From positions 1-8,172 of the forward strand of contig CABSZQ010000042.1 of assembly GCA_902482195.1 (NCBI GenBank): a DNA stretch of 8,172 nt, given 5' to 3'. The position numbers and the translations under genes are program-made. The stretch is from an uncultured Haemophilus sp. (GTDB lineage Bacteria; Pseudomonadota; Gammaproteobacteria; Enterobacterales; Pasteurellaceae). This document shows, piece by piece, positions 1 through 6,975 of the stretch; within the stretch, counting starts at the first letter, position 1; each line of letters starts with the position of its first letter. Under the pieces are notes generated by a model. The model made no database searches. It worked only from the letters and a program-made list of their open reading frames with translations, and had not been told where the DNA came from.

Positions 1-516
1 ATAGCCACAAGGATTAATGTAATGGAAAGGATTAAGATCCATATTGATATTAAACGCGAGGCCATGGAAAGAGCAGCCTTTTCGAATGCGTAAACCTAAT
101 GAACAGATTTTTTTGCCATCAATATACACGCCAGGTGCATCTGGTTTGGGATAACCTTCAATACCATAGTCTGCTAGGGTTTTTACAACGGATTGTTCAA
201 GTGCGGTCACTAATTGGCGAACATTTAAATGTTCATGACGTTTAATATCAATGAGCACATACATGACCTGCTGACCAGGACCATGATAGGTAATTTGACC
301 ACCACGATCAGATTGAACAACAGGAATATTACTGCGTTGTAATAAGTGTTCCGGTTTGCCTGCTTGGCCTTGTGTGAAAACAGGATGATGCTCAACTAGC
401 CAAATTTCATCGGTGGTTTCTGCATTTCGATTATCCGTGAATTCCTGCATTTTATGCCAGATTTCCTGATAATCTTGTAATCCTAATTGACGGACAATTA
501 AATCAGTATTGTTCAT
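1..516 (-). CDS. lipB: Octanoyl-[ACP]:protein N-octanoyltransferase LipB (3' end cut by window edge)
   Basis: LipB moves the octanoyl group from octanoyl-ACP to the lipoyl-domain lysine of 2-oxoacid dehydrogenases and the glycine cleavage H protein, in the cytoplasm; LipA then inserts the sulfurs. The 172 codons present carry the family signatures: [12 protein letters not shown] at residues 71-82, the KICSLGLRI block at 136-144 with the presumed catalytic Lys136, and INPCGY at 167-172. The expected acyl-accepting Cys170 is encoded at bases 7-9, so both catalytic residues are visible and only the C-terminal 40 or so residues of a usual protein of about 210 are missing. The ATG lies one base after the ybeD stop (TAAGATG) and has no clear Shine-Dalgarno of its own, suggesting translational coupling. 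An uptake signal copy lies inside the gene at 199-207. lipA is expected to the left of the window (inference from Haemophilus gene order). Confidence 0.96.
   Translation of the reverse strand, partial: MNNTDLIVRQLGLQDYQEIWHKMQEFTDNRNAETTDEIWLVEHHPVFTQGQAGKPEHLLQRSNIPVVQSDRGGQITYHGPGQQVMYVLIDIKRHEHLNVRQLVTALEQSVVKTLADYGIEGYPKPDAPGVYIDGKKICSLGLRIRKGCSFHGLAFNINMDLNPFHYINPCGY
199..207 (+). repeat. DNA uptake signal sequence core (USS), inside lipB
   Basis: Exact 9-base match to the Hin-type core AAGTGCGGT on the plus strand. It lies in the coding region of lipB, where it reads on the minus strand as part of codons for Thr-Ala-Leu (residues 104-106). These repeats are bound preferentially during natural DNA uptake by Haemophilus and relatives. 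The flank here is less AT-rich than at the intergenic copy. Confidence 0.9.
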
Positions 517-517
517 C

Positions 518-796
518 TTAGAGAACCATTTTGACGCCTTCAACTTTTGCAAGTTCTTTGTAAAGGGTTTCTACTTGCTCAAAGTTTTGCGCGACGATAT
601 CAATCGAAACTGAATTATACGTGCCTTTACTACTGCGTTTTTCCTTTGGAATATAATCACCCGGTAAATATTTTTGTATCACTGCTACGATGTCTTGCGC
701 TAAACCTTCACGGTTAACACCTGCGACTTTAAATGTCATTGCAGCGGGGAATTCCATTACTTCTTTTAGTTTTTCATAATCGTTTTCGGTTGTCAT
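518..796 (-). CDS. ybeD: YbeD family protein (DUF493, ACT-like fold), function unknown
   Basis: This 92-residue cytoplasmic protein matches the YbeD/DUF493 family (E. coli YbeD is 87 aa), whose known structure is a small ACT-like alpha/beta fold. Family-type features are the [11 protein letters not shown] segment at about residues 16-26, a helix around 31-43, and the [13 protein letters not shown] beta strand at about 58-70. The start is supported by a good Shine-Dalgarno, AAGGAA, six bases before the ATG. It is followed by lipB after one base, so the two are probably translated together. The biochemical role of YbeD is not known; ACT-like folds often bind small molecules, and the pairing with lipB hints at, but does not show, a link to lipoate metabolism. 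It is separated from upstream dacA by a 108-base gap that holds a hairpin (818-852) and an uptake signal (881-889). Confidence 0.93.
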   Translation of the reverse strand: MTTENDYEKLKEVMEFPAAMTFKVAGVNREGLAQDIVAVIQKYLPGDYIPKEKRSSKGTYNSVSIDIVAQNFEQVETLYKELAKVEGVKMVL

Positions 797-817
797 GTTG
801 TTTCCTTAATTTAAGAA

Positions 818-852
818 TAAGGTGCGTGAATCAGCTAAATTCACACACCTTA
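818..852 (-). terminator. Hairpin between dacA and ybeD, possible terminator or attenuator
   Basis: A 14-bp stem (818-831 with 839-852) closes a 7-base loop. In minus-strand RNA every position pairs, with one internal U-G wobble. In plus-strand RNA the same position would be a C-A mismatch, so the structure fits the transcript of the surrounding genes. The tail after the stem is UUCUUAAAUU, only moderately U-rich, so termination is probably partial. It lies 53 bases after the dacA stop and 21 bases before the ybeD start. Confidence 0.6.
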
Positions 853-880
853 CGAATTTATTGATGTGATATAAATGGGG

Positions 881-889
881 AAGTGCGGT
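881..889 (+). repeat. DNA uptake signal sequence core (USS), intergenic dacA-ybeD
   Basis: Exact AAGTGCGGT core on the plus strand, followed by an AT-rich stretch (TAATTTT) that resembles the extended Haemophilus USS consensus. It lies 15 bases beyond the dacA stop codon. It is a single copy, not one arm of the inverted USS pairs that form terminators elsewhere in Haemophilus genomes. Confidence 0.93.
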
Positions 890-904
890 TAATTTTCAAG
901 GTGT

Positions 905-2092
905 TTAGTCAAATAATCCTTTAACTGTTAACACTAACCAGTCCCAACCTTTACCTAAGAAACCACCTTCTTGCACGTCTTCTAATGCTTGAAGATTAAC
1001 AATTGCCACATCCTTGCCATCTAGTTGATAAACGATTTTACCCACAACCTGACCTTTTGTTAAAGGTGCTTGTAAGTATTTGTTATCTAATTCGTAACGT
1101 GCTTTTAAGTCTGCTTGTTTGCCTTTTGGCACTGTAATAAAGCCATCTTGTAATAAACCAAGTTGAACTTCACCTTTATCACCGTAGTAAACCGATTGTG
1201 TTGAAATTTTTTCATTGGCTTTGTGGGCTTTTAATGTTTCAAAGTTAGCAAACCCCCATTGTAAGAGTTTTTTACTTTCTACTTCACGGCCTTTATAGGT
1301 CGGTACACCCATTACAACAGAAATTAAACGCATATTGTTTGGACTTGTTGCTGATGCGACAAGGTTATAACCTGCTTGGCTTGTGTGACCGGTTTTCATA
1401 CCATCCACGTTAATGGTTTTATCCCATAATAAGCCATTACGGTTAGGTTGTTTGATTTTGTTGAAAGTAAAGTCTTTTTCTGCGTAGATTTTATATTCTT
1501 CCGGTAAATCACGAATAATATGTGCACCAATAATCGCCATATCACGTGCAGTTGAATATTGGTTTGGATCGTCTAAACCATGTGGTGTGGTGAAGTTAGT
1601 ATTTTTTAAGCCAAATTGTTGAACGTATTTATTCATGGTATCAACGAAGTTAGCCACGGTACCCGAAATATGTTCAGCTACAGCAACACAGGCATCATTA
1701 CCAGAAACAATGATAATCCCTTTGTTTAAATCACCCACAGACACTTGTTGATTTAAATTTAAGAACATTTTTGATGAATCAGGGAAATTTCTACCCCAAG
1801 CGCTTTCGCTAATTGTCACCATATCTTCATTATGGATTTTACCTTGTTTTAATGCTGCACCAACCACATAGCTAGTCATCATTTTTGTTAATGAAGCAGG
1901 GTATTGGCGTTGGTCTGGGTTAAGTGATGCAAGTACCGCACCAGAATTGTAATCCATTAAAACATAAGTTTGCGCATTCACTTCCGGTACTGCGATACCG
2001 TATTGAATATCTTCAGCGGCAGCAAATGTTGATGCTGCTATTAATCCCGAGAAGAGTACAATTTTTTTCAATTTTGCAGATTGTTTTAACAT
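905..2092 (-). CDS. dacA: D-alanyl-D-alanine carboxypeptidase, PBP5/PBP6 type
   Basis: DacA removes the terminal D-Ala from peptidoglycan pentapeptides in the periplasm, limiting cross-linking and helping keep cell shape. The 395-residue protein has a signal peptide (positive residues 3-10, hydrophobic core, likely cleavage after AAA at 24-26). It then carries the three penicillin-binding motifs: SLTK at 67-70 (nucleophile Ser67, Lys70), SGN at 130-132 and KTG at 233-235. A beta-rich C-terminal domain (about 285-375) follows, and the tail GFLGKGWDWLVLTVKGLFD looks like the amphipathic membrane anchor of PBP5. Length is typical of the family. The ATG has Shine-Dalgarno AAAGGA nearby and sits 18 bases after the rlpA stop, so the two are probably co-transcribed. 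A TATACT hexamer at 2126-2131 inside the end of rlpA is a possible extra -10 but has no good -35. PBP5 versus PBP6 identity cannot be settled from the sequence. Confidence 0.96.
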   Translation of the reverse strand: MLKQSAKLKKIVLFSGLIAASTFAAAEDIQYGIAVPEVNAQTYVLMDYNSGAVLASLNPDQRQYPASLTKMMTSYVVGAALKQGKIHNEDMVTISESAWGRNFPDSSKMFLNLNQQVSVGDLNKGIIIVSGNDACVAVAEHISGTVANFVDTMNKYVQQFGLKNTNFTTPHGLDDPNQYSTARDMAIIGAHIIRDLPEEYKIYAEKDFTFNKIKQPNRNGLLWDKTINVDGMKTGHTSQAGYNLVASATSPNNMRLISVVMGVPTYKGREVESKKLLQWGFANFETLKAHKANEKISTQSVYYGDKGEVQLGLLQDGFITVPKGKQADLKARYELDNKYLQAPLTKGQVVGKIVYQLDGKDVAIVNLQALEDVQEGGFLGKGWDWLVLTVKGLFD

Positions 2093-2110
2093 AGCATTTC
2101 CTTTAATAGC

Positions 2111-2971
2111 TTATTGGTTTTTATAAGTATAAACGATTACGGGTTGCCCATTGATCGTTTTTTGTAATTTTGTTTTTAATTGATTAATATCCGCTTGATC
2201 CGCTAATGGGCCAAAATGGATTTCATAGTTTTGTCCATTTTGGTTAATTTCCGTTTTGATGTCATCTAACGCGAGTTTTGTGATGATGCTTTCTGCTTGG
2301 CTTTTTGACGACAGCGCGAGTAGTTTTAGCTTGAAAACAGTTTTTGCATCGTTTGTGCTGTCTAAGTTTTGATTTTTTTTTTCGCTATTTTTATTGACGA
2401 CTAAACGCTCACTGGCTTCTTGCGTTTTAGCATGCTTGGCAAGCGTTTTTGCTCCCGCACCTGAAATTTGACCTTTGTGATCCACATGTAAAGCTTCAAT
2501 TCTTACTTGCCCTGTACCACGAGCAATAAGGCCTAATTCTTTTGCGGCAGAATGAGATAAGTCAATGATACGTTTCTCACTAAACGGACCACGATCATTA
2601 ATTCGCACAATCACCTTGCGATTGTTATGTAAGTTTGTAACAACCGCATAAGAATTCAAAGGTAAGGTTTTATGTGCGGCAGTGAAAAGTGCCGAATCAT
2701 AGCGTTCACCATTAGCTGTTTTACGACCATTAAATTTATGGTGGTAATAACTTGCTGTCCCTTCTTTTGAATAGGACTTTGCCTCATCACCTTGTGTGGT
2801 GTATGTTTTACCATTCACCTCATAGCTTTGTGGGGCTTGAACGGTCGTGGTAATCGATAGCGAATCCCCTTGAATACCATACATTTTTTGAGTATCGGCA
2901 AAAGCAGAGAAACTTGAGCTGCTTATCAAGGTGAAAAGTGCGGTCGTTTTTAAGATATTTTTTAATGTCAT
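2111..2971 (-). CDS. rlpA: Septal-ring-type lytic transglycosylase RlpA, non-lipidated form
   Basis: RlpA cleaves glycan strands stripped of stem peptides, mainly at division sites, in the periplasm. From the ATG at 2971 the protein has 286 residues: a signal peptide (1-25, cleavage after AFA), a double-psi beta-barrel domain (about 70-165), a linker, and a C-terminal SPOR domain (about 211-284) that binds denuded peptidoglycan. Spacing matches the residues reported as important in Pseudomonas RlpA: Glu89 in ANGERYD, His100 in TAAHKTLP and Asp126 in INDRGPF. No cysteine exists anywhere in the protein, so it cannot be a lipoprotein like E. coli RlpA. A TTG at 2986 would add five residues, but it would fall upstream of the transcription start expected from the promoter at 2988-3016, so the ATG is preferred. 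The linker is encoded across an A10 tract (2373-2382). Probably transcribed with dacA. Confidence 0.94.
   Translation of the reverse strand: MTLKNILKTTALFTLISSSSFSAFADTQKMYGIQGDSLSITTTVQAPQSYEVNGKTYTTQGDEAKSYSKEGTASYYHHKFNGRKTANGERYDSALFTAAHKTLPLNSYAVVTNLHNNRKVIVRINDRGPFSEKRIIDLSHSAAKELGLIARGTGQVRIEALHVDHKGQISGAGAKTLAKHAKTQEASERLVVNKNSEKKNQNLDSTNDAKTVFKLKLLALSSKSQAESIITKLALDDIKTEINQNGQNYEIHFGPLADQADINQLKTKLQKTINGQPVIVYTYKNQ
2373..2382 (-). repeat. A10 homopolymer tract in the rlpA coding region
   Basis: Ten consecutive A on the coding strand (T on the plus strand) span the codons for Glu197 to Asn200 of RlpA, in the linker between the catalytic barrel and the SPOR domain. This is the longest single-base run I noticed in the window. 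Loss of one A puts a TAG five codons after the Glu197 codon; gain of one A gives about 36 foreign residues and then TGA. Either change would remove the SPOR domain. Confidence 0.9.
2936..2944 (+). repeat. DNA uptake signal sequence core (USS), in the rlpA signal-peptide region
   Basis: Exact AAGTGCGGT on the plus strand. On the coding strand it contributes to codons for Thr-Ala-Leu-Phe in the hydrophobic core of the RlpA signal peptide, a region tolerant of sequence change. The following bases CGTTTTTAA are moderately AT-rich. Confidence 0.9.
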
Positions 2972-2987
2972 ACTTATTACTTTCAAG

Positions 2988-3016
2988 ATTATCGGTGCTC
3001 TTCATAAGAAAGCCAA
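2988..3016 (-). promoter_or_regulatory. Putative sigma-70 promoter for rlpA-dacA
   Basis: Read on the minus strand, TTGGCT (3016-3011, 4 of 6 matches to the -35 consensus) is followed after exactly 17 bases by GATAAT (2993-2988, 5 of 6 matches to the -10). The expected start point near 2981 leaves a leader of about ten bases before the ATG at 2971. It lies directly after the hairpin that covers the rodA stop codon, which fits a boundary between transcription units. Prediction by eye only. Confidence 0.4.
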
Positions 3017-3036
3017 AAGGGAAATTAGTTCCCTTT
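3016..3036 (-). terminator. Weak terminator-like hairpin over the rodA stop codon
   Basis: An 8-bp perfect stem (AAAGGGAA with TTCCCTTT, 3016-3023 and 3029-3036) surrounds a 5-base loop that contains the rodA TAA stop codon. In minus-strand RNA the stem is followed by UUUUGGCUUUCUU-like sequence, which gives a partial U-tract. Only three of eight pairs are G-C, so termination is probably inefficient, and a ribosome ending rodA would cover it. Confidence 0.45.
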
Positions 3037-4140
3037 CATAAAGCGAGGTTTGTGAGTATGAATGGACATCACTAAACCAAAGCTTGCCATGATGGCGACA
3101 TATGAGGTACCGCCGTAGCTAAAGAGTGGTAAAGGCACCCCTACAACAGGCAAAATGCCACTCACCATACCAATATTCACGAAGACATAAACGAAGAATA
3201 TCAGTGTGGTTGCACCAGCAAGAATACGCCCGAAAGAGGTTTCTGCATTTACCGCAATTATTAAGCCACGGATAATAATAAACAAATAAATTGCCATCAG
3301 AATAAGAAAACCGACCATTCCATGTTCTTCACTCATCACGGCAAAAATAAAATCAGTGTGTGGTTCAGGCAAAAATTCTAATTGGGATTGTGTCCCTTGC
3401 ATCCATCCTTTGCCAGATATACCGCCTGAACCGATAGCAATTTTGGATTGTAAAATATGGTAACCCGCCCCAAGTGGATCTTTCTCGGGGTCAAGTAAGG
3501 TTAATACACGCATGCGTTGGTAGTCATGCATTAAATACATCCACATGATAGGAATAAATGCCGCTAAGCCAACTACTGCAGCAAGAATAAGCCACCAACT
3601 CATCCCTGCTAAGAATACCACGAATAAGCCTGATGCACTAACCAGAATTGATGTACCTAAGTCTGGTTGAATAGCCACAAGTAAAGTTGGCACAATAATC
3701 ATGGCGATAGCAATAAAGGTTTCGCTCATTTTCGGTGGTAATGGACGGTTACCTAAATATACCGCGACCATTAATGGTACCGCGAGTTTGACAATTTCAG
3801 AAGGCTGAAAGCGAATAAATCCAAGATCTAACCAACGTTGTGCCCCTTTACTGGTTGTACCGATAGCATCAACCAAAATCAGCATGATAAAACCCACCAA
3901 ATATAAGTAAGGGGCGAGTCGCTGATAAAATTTAGGGGGAAGTTGCGCCATAATCATCATGACAGTAAAACCTAATATGACCTGAATGATACGATTTTGG
4001 AACATCACTTCACTGGCACCAGATGCACTATAAAGCACAAGCATGCCATAGGCTGTAATAGCGGCTAATCCAATAAATAATAAAAAATCAATATGTAAGC
4101 GTTGCCATAATCGCAAGCATAAAGGCACTTTTTCTTCCAT
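3025..4140 (-). CDS. rodA: Peptidoglycan glycosyltransferase RodA (SEDS family)
   Basis: RodA polymerises lipid II into glycan strands in the inner membrane as part of the elongasome, working as a complex with PBP2. The 371-residue protein is close to the 370 of E. coli RodA and shows about ten hydrophobic membrane segments. Family motifs visible are [11 protein letters not shown] at 110-120 (conserved Glu115), QPDLGTS at 158-164, the large periplasmic loop with [14 protein letters not shown] at 254-267, and [11 protein letters not shown] near residue 340. Asp263 in HTDF matches the catalytic aspartate of E. coli RodA (Asp262). Its ATG overlaps the mrdA stop codon by one base (TAATG), so ribosomes can pass directly from PBP2 to RodA. 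A hairpin and a new promoter follow its stop codon, suggesting that the rsfS-rlmH-mrdA-rodA unit ends here at least in part. Confidence 0.97.
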   Translation of the reverse strand: MEEKVPLCLRLWQRLHIDFLLFIGLAAITAYGMLVLYSASGASEVMFQNRIIQVILGFTVMMIMAQLPPKFYQRLAPYLYLVGFIMLILVDAIGTTSKGAQRWLDLGFIRFQPSEIVKLAVPLMVAVYLGNRPLPPKMSETFIAIAMIIVPTLLVAIQPDLGTSILVSASGLFVVFLAGMSWWLILAAVVGLAAFIPIMWMYLMHDYQRMRVLTLLDPEKDPLGAGYHILQSKIAIGSGGISGKGWMQGTQSQLEFLPEPHTDFIFAVMSEEHGMVGFLILMAIYLFIIIRGLIIAVNAETSFGRILAGATTLIFFVYVFVNIGMVSGILPVVGVPLPLFSYGGTSYVAIMASFGLVMSIHTHKPRFMKGN

Positions 4141-6116
4141 TATTCATTCTCACTTGGTTGAGATTCTAGTGCTGGCGCATCTAAATCAGTTTGGTCCGTC
4201 TTTTTCTCTTTTTCAGCATTTTCTTGACGTTCAATTTGTGGCAAGCGTTTATTCAAGTAGAAATCCATAATTTGCCGTGCAATTGGCGCCGCATTACTTG
4301 AACCACCGCCCGCGTTTTCTAAAATAATGGTGACAACTAATTTTGGATCTTCATAAGGCGCATAAGCCGTGAACCAAGCATGGTCATGTAATTCTTTTTT
4401 CAATCCCGCTGCATTATATTTTTGGTTTTCTTTTAAGCTGAACACTTGTGCTGTACCGGATTTCCCTGCTACATGGTAATTCGTGCCGATAAAGGCTTTT
4501 CGTCCTGTCCCTGCACCTGAATTCACCACATTGAACATGCCGCGCTTAGCCGCATCCCAATAAGCTTGTTTCGGATCGGTAATATCTTCATATAAAAGTG
4601 GGTCTTGATACGGCTCAATGGTGGCACCTTCAACGGATTTCATTAAATGTGGCGTATGAATTTTACCGTTATTGACCACAATAGAGGTTGCTTTTGCCAC
4701 TTGTAATGGTGTCGCTGTCCAATACCCCTGCCCAATACCCACTGAGATTGTATCGCCCTGTACCCAAGGTTTTTTATAACGTTTTTGTTTCCATTCTTTA
4801 CTCGGCATATTGGCCGTGGCTTCTTCTTGAATTTCAATACCTGTCGGCATACCAAACCCAAAACGTTTCATCCACATGGAGAAACGATCAATACCTAAAT
4901 TAAAGGCGGTTTGATAGAAGAAGGTATCCGATGATTCAGTAATGGCCTTGTTTAAATCCGTATAACCATGCCCTGTTTTTTTCCAATCTCGGAAACGTTT
5001 TGTTGAGTTTGGTAATGTCCAGTAGCCTGGGTCAAAAATCGTGGTATTAGGCGTAATCACCCCTTCAGTTAATGCCGCAACAGCAACGAATGGTTTTACC
5101 GTAGAGGCCGGTGGATAGACCCCTTGTGTCGCACGACTATAAAGCGGTCGAGTAGGGTCTTCGAGTAAACGTTTGTAATCACTAGAAGAAATGCCATCGA
5201 CGAATAAATTATTGTCATAACTTGGTGTTGAAACCATCGCTAATACACTGTTATCTTTCGGATCAAGCACAACGACAGCGCCTTTTTGACCTGAAAGAAG
5301 CGACATAATATAGCGCTGAAGGGTAAAATCGATAGTCAGATGAATACTTTTACCCGCAGTGGCTGGTTGTTCACGTAGTTTACGAATAACTTTACCACGG
5401 TTATTAATTTCAACCTCTTCGAAACCGGTTGTACCATGGAGTTGTTCTTCGTAATAACGTTCAATACCCAGTTTCCCCATGTCCGTAGAACCGGAATAGT
5501 TAGCAAATTTTTCTTCTTTTTTTAGGCGCTCAACATCTCGGTCATTAATGCGTCCAACATAACCCAATATATGTGTCATGGCTTCGCCATATAGGTAATT
5601 TCGTTTGAAATAAGGACGTACATCAAGGCTTGGATATTTATACTGGTTTACTGCAAAACGGGCAATTTGTTCTTCCGTTAAACTTGGTTTGAGTAAAATC
5701 GGCGTATAACGTGTACCGCGACGACGTTCTTTTTTGAAATGCTCAATGTCTTCATCAGTGAGTCCCACAACATAGCGCAATTCTTCAAAAGTGCGGTCTA
5801 AATTTTCCGTTTTTTCCGGCACGATATATAAACCGAAAAAAGTGAGGTTTTCAGCCAGTAATTCGCCGTAACGGTCGTAAATTAATCCTCGAGTAGGAGG
5901 AAGCGGAAGTAATTTAATACGGTTACCATTCGAGCGAGTTTGATACATGTCGTAATTCACCACCTGAAGATGGTAAATATTTGCGAATAGTACGCCACTT
6001 AGGGCTAAAATACCGATGAATGCTACCAATGTTCGACGTGCAAACAAGTTCCGTTCCGCTTTTTTATCGCGGATCGGTTCATTGGTTGGTGCAGAAAAGA
6101 ATTTTTTTAAATTCAT
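4140..6116 (-). CDS. mrdA: Peptidoglycan D,D-transpeptidase PBP2
   Basis: PBP2 cross-links new peptidoglycan in the periplasm during lateral wall growth and is the partner that activates RodA. The 658-residue protein (E. coli 633) has a cytoplasmic start, a membrane segment (about 28-50), the class B dimerisation/pedestal region (about 60-240, with [10 protein letters not shown] at 73-82) and a transpeptidase domain (about 275-620). Active-site motifs are STVK at 338-341 (Ser338), SSD at 395-397 (the SxN-equivalent, SxD in this family) and KSGT at 552-555. The residue before the nucleophile is Ala (PPAS), where E. coli has Gly. The last 36 residues form a charged tail rich in Glu, Gln and Lys. 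The start lies 15 bases after the rlmH stop and has no strong Shine-Dalgarno, so coupling to rlmH translation is likely. The gene ends overlapping rodA by one base. A USS copy lies at 5789-5797. Confidence 0.97.
   Translation of the reverse strand: MNLKKFFSAPTNEPIRDKKAERNLFARRTLVAFIGILALSGVLFANIYHLQVVNYDMYQTRSNGNRIKLLPLPPTRGLIYDRYGELLAENLTFFGLYIVPEKTENLDRTFEELRYVVGLTDEDIEHFKKERRRGTRYTPILLKPSLTEEQIARFAVNQYKYPSLDVRPYFKRNYLYGEAMTHILGYVGRINDRDVERLKKEEKFANYSGSTDMGKLGIERYYEEQLHGTTGFEEVEINNRGKVIRKLREQPATAGKSIHLTIDFTLQRYIMSLLSGQKGAVVVLDPKDNSVLAMVSTPSYDNNLFVDGISSSDYKRLLEDPTRPLYSRATQGVYPPASTVKPFVAVAALTEGVITPNTTIFDPGYWTLPNSTKRFRDWKKTGHGYTDLNKAITESSDTFFYQTAFNLGIDRFSMWMKRFGFGMPTGIEIQEEATANMPSKEWKQKRYKKPWVQGDTISVGIGQGYWTATPLQVAKATSIVVNNGKIHTPHLMKSVEGATIEPYQDPLLYEDITDPKQAYWDAAKRGMFNVVNSGAGTGRKAFIGTNYHVAGKSGTAQVFSLKENQKYNAAGLKKELHDHAWFTAYAPYEDPKLVVTIILENAGGGSSNAAPIARQIMDFYLNKRLPQIERQENAEKEKKTDQTDLDAPALESQPSENE
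5789..5797 (+). repeat. DNA uptake signal sequence core (USS), inside mrdA
   Basis: Exact AAGTGCGGT on the plus strand followed by CTAAATTTT, a good fit to the AT-rich extension of the Haemophilus USS. On the coding strand it covers codons for the Asp-Arg-Thr-Phe stretch (residues 107-110) in the non-catalytic pedestal region of PBP2. Confidence 0.93.
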
Positions 6117-6131
6117 CGGTAATGTAATACG

Positions 6132-6599
6132 TTATTCTCTGTGATAGGGGTGGTTTGTCGTCAGTGACCACGCACGGTATAAACTTTCTGCCACGACAAC
6201 TCGCACTAATGGATGGGGCAGTGTGAGTGGTGACAGTGACCAACTTTGTTCTGCTGCCGCTTTGCATTCAGGGGATAAACCTTCAGGCCCGCCAATGAGT
6301 AAGCACACATCACGACCATCATTTTTCCAACCCTCTAATTGCTCAGCAAGTTGTGGTGTCGTCCAAGGTTTGCCTGGGATATCTAATGTGACTATTTTGC
6401 CTTTTCCGCAAGCTGCGAGCATCGTTTTGCCTTCTTGCTCTAAGATGCGTTTAATATCCGCATTTTTTCCACGCTTGCCTGCAGGAATTTCAATGAGTTC
6501 AAAAGGCATGTCTTTAGGAAAACGACGTTGGTATTCTTCAAATCCGGTGGTCACCCAAGCCGGCATTTTTGTGCCCACAGCGATTAATGTGATTTTCAT
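6132..6599 (-). CDS. rlmH: 23S rRNA (pseudouridine1915-N3)-methyltransferase RlmH
   Basis: RlmH is a SPOUT-class enzyme that uses S-adenosylmethionine to methylate N3 of pseudouridine 1915 in helix 69 of 23S rRNA, acting on assembled 70S ribosomes. The 155-residue length equals the E. coli protein. The SAM-binding trefoil-knot signatures are clear: LLIGGPEGL at 100-108 and the C-terminal block [20 protein letters not shown] at 127-146, ending in the family-typical NHPYHRE. The start is supported by a purine-rich Shine-Dalgarno (AAAAGGGAAAAGG) just before the ATG. It sits 39 bases after rsfS and 15 before mrdA, in the rsfS-rlmH-mrdA-rodA order also known from enterobacteria. Confidence 0.97.
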   Translation of the reverse strand: MKITLIAVGTKMPAWVTTGFEEYQRRFPKDMPFELIEIPAGKRGKNADIKRILEQEGKTMLAACGKGKIVTLDIPGKPWTTPQLAEQLEGWKNDGRDVCLLIGGPEGLSPECKAAAEQSWSLSPLTLPHPLVRVVVAESLYRAWSLTTNHPYHRE

Positions 6600-6630
6600 C
6601 CTTTTCCCTTTTAAAAGACAGTCAAAATTG

Positions 6631-6639
6631 AGCGCACTT
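6631..6639 (-). repeat. Degenerate uptake signal sequence at the rsfS stop codon
   Basis: On the minus strand AAGTGCGCT differs from the USS core by one base (GGT to GCT). It is followed by CAATTTTGAC, which resembles the extended consensus. It starts on the last base of the rsfS stop codon and runs into the rsfS-rlmH gap. This may be a decayed or emerging copy; uptake activity is uncertain. Confidence 0.5.
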
Positions 6640-6947
6640 TATGCCCAAAGTTTTTCTAACTGATACATCTCACGTGCATCACGTTGCATAATATGTACGA
6701 TGGTTTGACCGAGATCCACTACGATCCAATCTGCTGTATTACGCCCTTCTTCACCAAATGTCTCATAACCCGCTTTTTTACATTCTGCAATAAGGTTATC
6801 TGCCATAGCAGACACTTGGCGGCTAGATGTACCAGTACATATAATCATATTTTCAGTAATCGATGATTTGCCTTTTACATCAAAATGTACAATTTCTGTA
6901 CCTTTTAAATCATCGAGTTTATCAATTACAAATTCAACTAATGACAT
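6639..6947 (-). CDS. rsfS: Ribosomal silencing factor RsfS
   Basis: RsfS (YbeB/DUF143, related to plant Iojap) binds protein uL14 of the free 50S subunit and blocks joining with 30S, lowering translation in stationary phase or starvation. The 102-residue protein is close to the E. coli length of 105. The domain shows the typical [20 protein letters not shown] stretch at 22-41, [15 protein letters not shown] at 66-80 (Trp74), IVHIM at 83-87 and the closing [10 protein letters not shown] at 92-101. The ATG has Shine-Dalgarno AGGA at a workable distance. It is the first gene of the rsfS-rlmH-mrdA-rodA run, 153 bases from the transporter gene upstream, and a probable promoter lies in that gap. 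Confidence 0.96.
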   Translation of the reverse strand: MSLVEFVIDKLDDLKGTEIVHFDVKGKSSITENMIICTGTSSRQVSAMADNLIAECKKAGYETFGEEGRNTADWIVVDLGQTIVHIMQRDAREMYQLEKLWA

Positions 6948-6975
6948 TTCTTTTCCTATTTAAATAAAGCGATGA

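Noticed and set aside
862..880. TGTGA half-site in the dacA-ybeD gap as a CRP site
   Set aside because: The matching TCACA half is missing at the required spacing, and no good promoter is placed next to it.
897..902. TTGAAA as a -35 for a ybeD-lipB promoter
   Set aside because: No acceptable -10 hexamer lies 16-18 bases downstream; the nearest candidates need a spacer of 19-20 and match poorly.
2972..2986. TTG at 2986 as the rlpA start, adding five residues
   Set aside because: It lies upstream of the start point expected from the promoter at 2988-3016 and has poor ribosome-binding context; the ATG at 2971 gives a compact standard signal peptide.
2820..3005. 61-codon frame starting at an ATG (3005) in the rodA-rlpA gap
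   Set aside because: It overlaps the rlpA start in another frame, has no Shine-Dalgarno, and its composition looks like out-of-frame reading of the signal-peptide region.
4643..4903. Short open frames on both strands inside mrdA
   Set aside because: They lie fully within the transpeptidase domain coding region and look like by-products of its codon use.
6079..6267. 62-codon minus-strand frame across the rlmH-mrdA junction
   Set aside because: It overlaps the ends of two well-supported genes in another frame and shows no recognisable domain.
6223..6663. 146-codon open frame on the plus strand opposite rlmH
   Set aside because: It is antisense to a clearly identified rlmH with a complete conserved protein. 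Its translation resembles no family I know and has no convincing ribosome binding site.
6684..6866. 60-codon plus-strand frame opposite rsfS
   Set aside because: Antisense to the conserved rsfS coding region with no support as a gene.
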